Below, one piece after another: positions 20,707-29,076 of a stretch of DNA of 29,076 bases. The translations under genes were made by a program, and so were the position numbers. The stretch is from Trachelipus rathkii. Taxonomy: Eukaryota; Arthropoda; Malacostraca; Isopoda; Trachelipodidae. Below the pieces are notes generated by a model. It had not been told where the DNA came from. It was given only the letters and a program-made list of their open reading frames with translations, and did not search any database. The DNA lies in assembly GCA_015478945.1 (NCBI GenBank), contig JABUQX010065543.1:15001-44076 (forward strand), written 5' to 3'. Position 1 is the first letter of the stretch; every line of letters starts with the position of its first letter.

Positions 20707-22423
20707 GGACTGAAGCACTATTCCTACCTATATGCATAAGAAAAAAAAGAAATTTAATAGTTTTCCCCAAACCACAATTTTTAACAGGGTAACTAAATCA
20801 AGGGTAATTTTCAGAGTCAAAAACATCATCAAAACATATACACAAATACATATAATAATATAACTATCGGAGAAAAAAAGAAGAATAAGAAAAGAGATAG
20901 AGATACTATTGAGTATATACGGGCACGAAGCAACATAGGAAGATCAATAAGGTAATTATTAAAATAGATAGAAAGGCGAGATATAAAAAAAAGCGAAGAG
21001 AAGTAAAAGAAAAACAAGGGGAAGAAAGGAGATTGAAAACATGATAAAAGAAAGGAAAGAACTGAACAAAAGGAAATAAACAACGATTTAAACAGTTAAG
21101 TAAAAAAAGAACTAAGAGGAGCGTCATAAAATCTAACAGATCCGAAATAGATGACAAGAGAGATACAAATATCATTGAAACAAGACGAAAAAAAATAATA
21201 TAAACAAAGATATTCCATAGCTGGATAATAAAAGTGAAAAGAAAATAAAAAATAAAATAAAGAAAAAAAAAAGTTAGGATAACTCCTCAAAGTTCGAATA
21301 TATAAATAGCATGAAAGATGGTCAAAAATAGGTAAAAGAGAAAAATTAGTTAAAAAATGACAAAAAGCATAAAAAGAGAAGAAGATACAAGGAGAGAAGA
21401 TATAATAAGGAGAGACCGGAGAAAGAGAAAGAAGAAAAAACCAGAAAAAACATAAAAAGAAAAAAAAAACCAAAACCAAAAGATGCAGTATAAAGCCGAC
21501 TTCCCGACCTCCGACTCCCGTGACTCTGACTCTGAACTCTGACCTCCGCACTTTCGACTTCCAACTCCGACTTCGACTTCGACTCAACACGAACTACCAG
21601 CAAACCCTCTATTCAAGAATTTGCCGACAAAAAATGAGAGAAAAAGGAACAGAAACTACAAAAAGAGAAAATTACAAGAAAAGTAGAATGAATAAAAAAA
21701 AGAATAATACAAGAGAAACAAAACAGACAAAGAAGGATAACAAGAAAGCACACAATTGCTGACGAAAGAACAATAGACAGAAAGAAAAACTAAAAAGGAT
21801 ACAAAGAACAAGAAAAAAAGAATATAACCAAAAAATCACATAAAAAAAAAATAAAAAGCACCAAGAAACAAACCAAGAAAATAAAAAGTAAAAGTTTAAA
21901 ACAAAAAATATACAAAAAAAAAATAGAATGTAATATATAGAAACAAAAAAAAATAATAAAATGATAAAATAAATATAAAATATATAAAGAGAGAGAAAGT
22001 ACGTAAAAAAAAAAAGTAAAACTAAAACAGAAAAAAAAAGAAAAAAAAACAAAACAAAAATAATCGAAGATAATAAAAATAGTGAAAATTAAAAGGAACA
22101 GAAAAAAAGAAAGAAACAAATAAAAATATAGAAAATAACAAAAAAGAAGTTAATAAAATAGAGAAAGTAAGCAAGATAAGATGTAGATAATATAAAAAAA
22201 AAACATAGAAAATATATAAATAACTACAATAGAAAAAGGGAAAAAAACAACAAGATAAAAAAATAAAGAGACAAAAGTCAAAAGAACACAAAAAGTCAGG
22301 ACTAAAGGAAACAAATGAAACGCCATACGATAAGGTTATCGTCCGGTAATCTTGTGGGCTTCTTCGGAAAAGAAAAATACCAAGAAGAATCAGAAAGTAT
22401 AAAATATAAAACCAAGAAGAAAA
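20707..22423. mobile_element. 1.7-kb purine-rich insertion splitting LINE copy 4
   Basis: Copy 2 has CTCTATCATA-CG-CTGTTGCAAATCCATAAA without a gap. In copy 4 the two halves are separated by 1717 bases, with only the CG lost. The insert is strongly A/G-rich on the plus strand and ends in 'aaccaagaagaaaa', which resembles an A-rich tail. It has no terminal inverted repeats and no clear target duplication that I can see. Its only complex parts are a CGACTC/GACTTC hexamer array (21497-21591) and a small perfect hairpin ACGATAAGGTTATCGT (22327-22342). Phe-rich ORFs on the minus strand are compositional artefacts. The type of insert is unknown. Confidence 0.65.
21497..21591. repeat. Degenerate GACTCC/GACTTC hexanucleotide array
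   Basis: About 95 bases of variants of GACTCC, GACTTC, GACTCT and GACCTCC units, GC-rich and pyrimidine-biased, embedded in an A-rich, purine-biased insert. On the minus strand the repeat yields serine-, arginine- and glutamate-rich frames, a by-product of the unit. Confidence 0.85.
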
Positions 22424-22441
22424 CTGTTGCAAATCCATAAA
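22424..22441 (-). mobile_element. Resumption of LINE copy 4 after the insertion (18-base match)
   Basis: CTGTTGCAAATCCATAAA matches copy 2 at about 2170-2187 exactly and in the collinear position. Similarity is lost immediately after, so this is the only unambiguous piece between the two putative inserts. Confidence 0.6.
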
Positions 22442-23260
22442 AAGGTACCCCTAAATAGTGAACATATGTTATTCTCGTTCTTTCGGTCACTCTCTCTCTC
22501 TCTCAAATCAATTGTGTGTGAGTGCGCTTAAGTATTTTTTGATTCACGCACATACTCCGTACCCACTTCCTTAAACGCATCCTTTGGGTTCTACTAGACC
22601 GAATAATACCTTTCAGGTCACTTCGCCAAGCAGGTGCATTTTTTCGTGTGAACCAAGAATACTTACCCGTGAGCACTTCTTCCGCATTCAAGTTACAACT
22701 CTCTTCGTGATTCCCCTTAATCTTGTTCAAACTCGAGCTTCTCCCTTTCAGTAGGTCTTCTCTCTGTATAACTGTATGACCTATGCACTCATGGTACGCT
22801 CCCCCTTCGCTCTCCTTCTATCCGATAAACCAGTAAACTTTACATCTACACACCAATTCCATGTAATTTACACTCATCCACATCTCGCCTCTCCGTGTGG
22901 GAGATCATTATCCACGCATCGAGTTAAACTATATAAATTGACAAAGGATCAATTAACAATTGGCCCGTATATATATCTTGGAGAGAGAGCTTGTAATGAA
23001 GACCTGACACATAAATGTATTTAATTATATCTTTAGTGAAAGTTGATATAATAAATAGTGTCAATCTTATTGGCAATACAACCGATATTCATGGGGTGTA
23101 TCGAGCAATTTTAAGCTAGATATAGTTTATGTGCAAGTGATATTAGCCTGTAGATTTATCGCTATATCTCTTCCACGTTATGCATTCAGCTCTCTAATCT
23201 GGCTAATATAACACTCTTCGTTAATTAATGTAGTCTCTCTATGCTCTCCAACAATTACCT
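22442..23260. other. Unassigned block between LINE pieces, possibly a second insertion
   Basis: Includes a (TC)n run at 22490-22504. Then comes a more GC-balanced stretch (about 22540-22930) with an open minus-strand frame of 75 codons (22730-22503) that is not recognised. Copy 2 has only about 300 bases between its matching points, so some of this block is extra. No terminal repeats are visible. Confidence 0.35.
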
Positions 23261-23770
23261 ATATTCTTCTGTTGCACCCATGCAAAAATTCTCTCCACTC
23301 ATTCACTAATCACCATCTTCTTATAATATTGATAGACTAATAAGTGAGCAGATTACCGAGTATAGATGGTATCTTTCACACACTTTCCCCTTACATATAT
23401 TCGAGTATCATTTCTTCAGTTTACAAAGCAGCGCATCCTATTCATTATTCTAGAGCAGATTCATCCTTAGTTTCGCGTGATATAATTAACCATTATTTTC
23501 GGCGCTCTTGCTCTTTCTCAGAAGTAGCATCCTATACCCTTGTATCCCATTTATGCCATCCTTACAAAACTGATTCTATTACCTCTTTGTTTTCTGAATC
23601 CGTCACGCGTATGCAACTTTTTAGTTTCTTTTTTTCCTCCTTAATAATTCCAAGCATCTTTCTTTTGAAGACTATTCATAATTTGCTTATTAATCCTATC
23701 ATACCACGCTTCTTTTTTACTTTAAACCGCTTCATCACCTCTTCATTCCACCCTTCACCTGTGTAACATT
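23261..23770 (-). mobile_element. RTE-like LINE, RT N-terminal and upstream region (probably 5' part of copy 4)
   Basis: Diverged but collinear with copy 2 from its base of about 2500 to 2940. Matching blocks include 'tattcattattctagagcagattcatcc' against 'tattcattatttctagcagatttcccc', 'cattatttt..cgcgctct', 'agaagtagcatcctat.cccttgtat' and 'ccttacaaaactgattctattacctctt'. Beyond 23610 it continues into element sequence further 5' than copy 2 retains, with a minus-strand segment reading GVWNEEVVKRFKVKK-like, as expected for the linker before the RT. Same orientation as the half at 19437. Confidence 0.6.
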
Positions 23771-24300
23771 CTTACTCTCCTATTTTAGCACACTTCAACA
23801 CACGAAGCTACTAACATCCACTTATTGCTTATACATAAGAAATAACAAATTAGCTAGGGTACCTATATCACTATTGCGCCCCAGGTATTTCTATCAGCTA
23901 GCAAGGGTGCGCTCAACTTGAGTTCACAATTCTCAACACCGAGACTATTACTAGACTCGAGAAGCGCTTCTTTGATATCGGTAACTAATACTTACTACCG
24001 TTATTGGTGTGTTCGCGAATGCGTAAAGATAAAAAACAAAAAAAAGGAGAGAAGTGGAAGTTAATTGAAATATAAAAGAAAAGAATTTAAAAATAAAAAA
24101 AAAAATATATGAAAGAAGATTAATATAGAAAAAAGGAAGAAAATAAAATATAAGACAAATAAATAAAGAATAACTCTTTACATCACTCTAATTTTATCAC
24201 TACTTCCTTTCCGATCACCATCAACTTCTCTCTCACATTCCAAGCCCTGAATCCTAGCTACCTTAATTTGTTATAATCATGGAACAGAGTAAAGATTAAC
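23771..24300. other. Mixed stretch with an A/G-rich segment
   Basis: Bases 24020-24180 are A-rich and purine-biased, like the 20707-22423 insert. At about 24265-24230 the minus strand reads FRAWNV, which faintly recalls the start of LINE endonuclease domains (TWNVGT-like). This is too short to claim. Confidence 0.3.
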
Positions 24301-25724
24301 TAAATAATATAGTTTCATACTTTATATCTGCCCGAGAGTCATATCCCATTCCTCAAATCCCACTTCACCAATTTATCGTATTACATTACAGTGTGTATCT
24401 CATCTTAGTTAGCGAGCAGACATTGCCTAATCAATAAATTGAAAGTTGATGTCCAACACACTATTTTCAACAGATCTTCTTTCATGAAACACAGAATACT
24501 ATTCATTATTCTTTTTCCACTTTCGACTACGCATCGTCTACCTACACCAAACTACATAGTATAAACCATATATGGATGACATACACTCGTTCGTGTGTAT
24601 ACTAGAAAGTAGATAATTACTTACAATCACTATTATGCCACTCATGTTTGAGATACTCTCTTTCACACGAGAGAAATACAATAATCTAGCAATACAACCT
24701 ATCCATTCTCGCGTATTTTCTTCCTGTCCAACTCGCGAGAAGAACAAAATTAACACCATACTGTTATGCGGCGTGCACAGAAACTCCGAATATCCTTATA
24801 TTTTGTATATATATACACGAATATGCCAACACTACAATTCAGAGGTCCGCCCAACATCTTAGTGCAATCTCGCAAGATACTCCTACTCACCACCTAATCC
24901 AGAAACATATTCTTTTCAGTATCTTATTCTTCGAAAAAAATGAATTTTCGTTTCCACGTCTCTATAGTTAATCCTCAGATGGAGCCCATAACGTATTCGC
25001 ACAAAAGACTCATTCACTACTCTTGACCTTTCGTTCAGAAAGTACTTAAAATTATAACCTATTAGGAATATTTCTACAGGACTTCCATCACAATATAAAG
25101 TTCTTACCAATAGTGTTATAGTTACTCATATCTAAAGGTGCACTCAATACAAAAAATATTGCACTCACACTTCTCTCCGGGGCTACTCATTCCATTTCCA
25201 CACACCCCAGCCTACACACACATTTCATCACCGCACACTCATTTTCCCACCGTTTCCTTTTCATCTTTGTTTCAGTCACAGCGAGCAAATCAAATTTGTG
25301 CGTCTTTTATCAATATAAATAACAATTCCTATGATACCCATTCTCTCCTCACGTTCCTCAAATTCATTTTTTCATATGTCTCTTGCATTTCAGTCAGAAT
25401 ACGATTCATACGGTTTTTTCTGCCGTTAAAAAGCATAGAAAAGAGCCTGTTTAATCTGACGATTACGTATAGCCGCTGATCCTCATCGCGCATGAGCGCG
25501 TACCGCTGACTACAGCACCGTCGAGTAGTACGCGTATCCAGTCCTCTTTACCGAGAGTACACCTGCATTATAGATATTCCTAGCAAGAGTATAAGTGGGA
25601 TGAGTAGGGCAGCCATAAACCCAACTACTTTCCTCAATCCTTAGTTCGCCTTTCTACTGACACTAGCTCAAGTAACACACGATTGTGGTTCAATTTTTTC
25701 TCACTCCACCCTAAGAGGCCATTT
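24301..25724. other. Unassigned moderately AT-rich region
   Basis: Composition is less extreme than the AT desert and is C/T/A-rich on the plus strand, similar to antisense LINE sequence. I could not align it to a LINE copy or find splice-bounded exons. A compact GC-richer stretch around 25480-25560 includes a near-palindrome CGCGCATGAGCGCG. ORFs of 60-113 codons here lack any recognised motif. Confidence 0.35.
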
Positions 25725-26115
25725 AATAGTTATATATATTAATTAATTATATATAGCTATATTATAAATTATATATAAGTTTAATAATTATACTATTATA
25801 TTAATATATATATAATTAATTGAATATTAATATAATATTATATAATGGTATATTATTACTATATATATTATATATATATATGATATTAATATATATAATT
25901 AATATTATATATATCATATATTATTATAATATTATTCTATATATTATATATTAATATATATATATATTATATATTATATATATATATATAATATACTTAT
26001 ATTATTATTAATATATATTATATATTATAATTTATATATATATATTAATAATATAGTATATAATTAATTATATTATATATTTAATTAATATGGTGAAGAA
26101 TAATATATATACCTT
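25725..26115. repeat. TA-rich block
   Basis: About 390 bases of imperfect TA/TTAA/ATT sequence with almost no G or C. Confidence 0.9.
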
Positions 26116-26343
26116 AAACAGTAATTTTATGTAGTTATATATATATTTATTAAAAGCCGGTTACTAACACTATTATTGCCACTACTATATATATATATAT
26201 ACATAATTTATAATAATTTTTGGAATGTATAAGTTATAATTCAATTTTTGATTAAGTAGTAAGTAAGCCAGAATAATAAGATATATAAATTATTATTATA
26301 GTTTTATATTTTAATATAACACTATGAAAATAATTAATACATA
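26116..26343. other. AT-rich spacer, nothing recognised
   Basis: Ends at the candidate transposon terminus at 26344. Confidence 0.4.
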
Positions 26344-26552
26344 CAGTGGCGGCTGTCTTTAATAGGGAAACTCTCAAGGGGTGCTTGGAGTCCTACCTAA
26401 TAGTTATATAGAGTGGCAGAGGTTTCTGTCAGGATGTATGATGCGAGAATAAATATTTATAATAATTTTTTAATAATAAACAATGTAATTAAATATATGT
26501 GGTATTTTTGTTATTTAGACAATTTATTTTAAATAATAAGAGTAAAATTCTA

Positions 26553-26640
26553 AGCTATATATATATTTAATATATAAAATAATAAAAATTATATATTATA
26601 TATAATATAAATATAATTATATTATAATAAAAAAAATATG
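26553..26640. repeat. TA-rich block inside the candidate transposon
   Basis: Short imperfect TA sequence. Confidence 0.75.
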
Positions 26641-27457
26641 AAAATGAATGCTTTATTGGACAATCAGCATGTATGTTGATGTATCAGATATATTTATTAA
26701 TATTTCATATAATTATTTCACATTATATAAATAAATTGTGGGTATGCTAATTTTTATCAGCCACAGTAAAAAGACTCATAAATCACCTTTATTATGTATT
26801 TTTTTAAAAAAGAGTTAAAAACATGGCAACAAAAAGGTTGCCAATTCTATAATAATGTTTATAGCATATTGCCAAATCATTGATTATATGTTTCTTTTAA
26901 TTGCGAAGTATAATAAAAATTGGACATTTATACAGGATAAAATGTATTAAATATAGTTTTACAGTAAAGAGTGATGTTAGTTAAAATGTACAGAGTACTT
27001 CTGTAATGATGTATATATTTATAAAGACAAATTATAAAATTAGTATGATTTCACTTATATGACTTAAGAGAAAGATGTGGAACATTGTCATTTTATTATT
27101 TTTTCTTTTACTTTTTATTTTTTTTTATGGGGCTCGAGCCGGTGTTGATTAAATTTTTAATGTTTTGTTAATACATTTAAGATAAAAATTTTAATTTCTT
27201 CAAAAAGAATTTTTAAAATGTCTAGAGATTAGAATGTCAATGCTAGTGTGAAGTATATTTATTATATATATATATATTATCCCATTTGGATAAACCGGAA
27301 GATTTCAAAAATGAGGTGCTGACTACGCAGAATGATGTGATCCCATTTTCTTATGCTCTTGAAAAAATTTCAAAGAAAGTGTAATAGGAGCTCCCATCAC
27401 ATAGGCGATTTCGTATTTTCGTATATCCAACAATAATTACTGATATTGAATCAAATA

Positions 27458-27620
27458 ATATAATATATATATATATTTATATTAATATAATTATTATATA
27501 TTAATATATAATATATATATATAATATATATATATATTAATTATATTATATAATAATTATATTATAAATATATATATAGTATATATATATATATTATAAT
27601 ATATATATTATAATATAATT
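27458..27620. repeat. TA-rich block
   Basis: Imperfect TA/ATT sequence without G or C. The preceding 26641-27457 is ordinary AT-rich sequence in which I saw no gene. Confidence 0.88.
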
Positions 27621-27664
27621 CTTAATGCAACCAACCCTAAAAAAAAAGAAAAAATGGGCTGTCC

Positions 27665-28003
27665 TGTATATATATAATAGTATATATATATATATAGATA
27701 TATATATTATATATATATAATAATATTAATTATAATTTAATATATATATATTAATATTATATATTAATATATATTATATATTATATTAATTATATTATAT
27801 ATATATATATTTATAATTATATTTAATATATTAAATATTAACATATTATTTATTATAATTATAATATATGATTAATTATAATATATATATATTACATTAT
27901 TAATACTTATATATAATTAATATATATATATATATTATATATATATAGTATATTATATTAATATATAATATATTATTAGTATATTAATATATATATTAAT
28001 ATA

Positions 28004-28042
<39 letters not shown>

Positions 28043-28140
28043 ATATATAAATATATATTATATTATAAATTATATATATATAATATATTATAATATAATA
28101 TATAATTAATATATGTATTATTGTATGTATAATATATTAT
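27665..28140. repeat. Long TA-rich block
   Basis: About 475 bases of near-pure A and T, ending just inside the right terminus of the candidate transposon. Confidence 0.92.
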
Positions 28141-28291
28141 AATAAAATATTATGCAGCCCCTCCTCAATTTACCTAACGTCTTTTCTCTACAAGGCCGCC
28201 ACTATAATATTTATAATAGGTCAGACCGTAGCCCATACTATTGTGACTGACTGGAGAAACAGTATTCGCTGTTATGAGTTCAGGAGTTAAT

Positions 28292-28376
28292 GTTATATAT
28301 AATATATATATATTATTATATATTATATATATATATATTTATATATATAGTATATATATATATATATATATATTGA
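28292..28376. repeat. TA-rich block
   Basis: Imperfect (TA)n, outside the candidate transposon's right end. Confidence 0.88.
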
Positions 28377-29076
28377 TACCACACTCACGGACAGAGCCCT
28401 TTTCAAAGAAGGGAGTAAAAATTAAATAAAAATAAAACAAAAATACAAAAAGAAAAACAAAATAAAATTAGAACACTGTAAACCCACCCTGTTCCTTGCC
28501 TAACACAATTCCCTCAGTTGGGCGCAGACGCGGAACTTAAATAGATCAGATTGCAATATTTCACGGAAAAATAGAGAAAGTACTATAAGAAGTCAAGAGA
28601 GGGAGCATTGAGGCAGAAATAGAGGACGAACAGGGGAGATGAGGAGTAGAACACAAGGAGCCGCAGAAAAGAAGGGGAGTAAGCACGGTAATACAGGAGA
28701 CGACTTCCAAAGAGAGAGGGGAGAGCGACATAGGGAGGGATAGATTAGAATAGTGATGTAGAAGGAGAGTGACGGAGAGCAGGTGCAAGAGTTCCACAAA
28801 ACAGATGTGGCTGAAGAGAAGGAGGCAAACGAGTGAACCTTGAGTGTCCAATATTCACACAATTTTCATGTGAGAACAAGGCATCGTTTTCGTGTTACGA
28901 GTGCGAAAAGTGGTGGAGGAATGCGGAGTCAGTTCTCTTCACAGCACCTGTCGCGTAATACCTATAGAAAAGAAGATGGGCACCAACGTCATGTACGTCG
29001 CAGATGAAAGAAGGTCAAGGGCGTGGGGAAGAAGTATGGGACGTTTATAAGCTTCTTAGCCTTAGTTTCAACTCTA
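28377..29076 (+). other. Purine-rich right edge with one unrecognised open stretch
   Basis: Bases 28410-28460 are A-rich and 28560-28800 are G/A-rich. An open plus-strand frame without an initial ATG runs from 28873 to the TAA at 29048-29050 (58 codons, including RVRKVVEECGVSSL and MGTNVMYVADERRSRAW). It matches no motif I know. The sequence continues past the window, so this may be the edge of another repeat or a gene. The minus-strand ORFs at 28561-28862 are Ser/Leu-rich complements of the purine tract. Confidence 0.3.

Larger units (their letters stand above)
26344..28203. mobile_element. Candidate non-autonomous DNA transposon with matching ends
   Basis: The left end is CAGTGGCGGCTGTC at 26344. 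The right end, read on the minus strand from 28203, is AGTGGCGGCCTTGT. The first nine bases are identical, and after an indel both continue with a TA-GG-AAA-T...AGGGG-TGC pattern within about 50 bases. In a region nearly free of G and C this agreement is unlikely by chance. CAGNG starts and GC-rich tips are typical of hAT elements, so a hAT-like MITE is my best guess. The interior is TA microsatellite and AT-rich sequence with no transposase. The flanks are AT-rich, and no exact 8-bp duplication is visible. Confidence 0.5.

Noticed and set aside
21096..22438. Several overlapping minus-strand ORFs rich in Phe, Leu and Ser that look like membrane proteins
   Set aside because: They are the complement of an A/G-rich tract. 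Overlapping frames are all equally hydrophobic, which is a composition effect rather than real membrane proteins.
25480..25560. GC-richer patch with CGCGCATGAGCGCG, considered as a tRNA or small RNA gene
   Set aside because: No cloverleaf, A/B box pair or terminator was found around it.
28561..28862. Two overlapping minus-strand Ser/Leu/Cys-rich ORFs
   Set aside because: Complement of a purine-rich tract; no start context, no domain, and both frames are open for the same compositional reason.

Overview
The window looks like nuclear DNA of a crustacean, most likely a decapod (shrimp or crab). This is an inference from four things. There are very long TA, ATT and TTTTA microsatellites. There are several decayed copies of an RTE-like LINE and one jockey-like LINE of kinds I associate with decapods. 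There are spliced exons with consensus GT/AG borders. There is no sign of prokaryotic gene density. The base composition is extremely AT-rich outside the transposons. No long intact ORF exists, and most open frames are antisense or low-complexity shadows.

Layout. Positions 1-6820 are a graveyard of retrotransposons: an RTE-like LINE 3' fragment (163-560, minus), a longer copy of the same family (863-2955, minus), a decayed jockey-clade LINE (about 3060-5950, plus) and a third RTE-like fragment (5967-6815, minus, internally deleted). From 7037 to about 12420 lies the best host gene in the window, the 3' end of a plus-strand gene. It has three in-phase exons (7037-7183, 7658-7798, 11927-11995), a stop codon and a 3' UTR with AATAAA signals. 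The exons encode a short coiled coil and a 69-residue hydrophilic tail; I cannot name the family. The 4.1-kb last intron holds a TA tract, a large inverted duplication of a repeat unit (9123-10542) with a hAT-like MITE inserted in its left arm, and a compound TTTTA/TTA microsatellite.

From about 12420 to 19425 the sequence is an AT desert with TA blocks. Two small coding-like islands stand out, at 15170-15334 and 16633-16697. From 19430 to about 24300 another minus-strand RTE-like LINE is present, split by a 1.7-kb purine-rich insert (20707-22423) and probably a second insert. From 25725 to 28375 TA-rich blocks dominate. Within them a pair of matching CAGTGGCGGC-type ends (26344 and 28203) suggests a non-autonomous DNA transposon about 1.9 kb long. 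The last 700 bases are purine-rich and unassigned.

There is no evidence of an operon, CRISPR array, phage or defence system. The points worth a second look are the coiled-coil gene tail, the nested inverted-repeat/hAT structure in its intron, the paired TIRs in the TA desert, the purine-rich insert in the LINE, and the two coding-like islands. Single-base indels among the LINE copies could reflect age or uncorrected long-read errors; the sequence alone cannot separate these.
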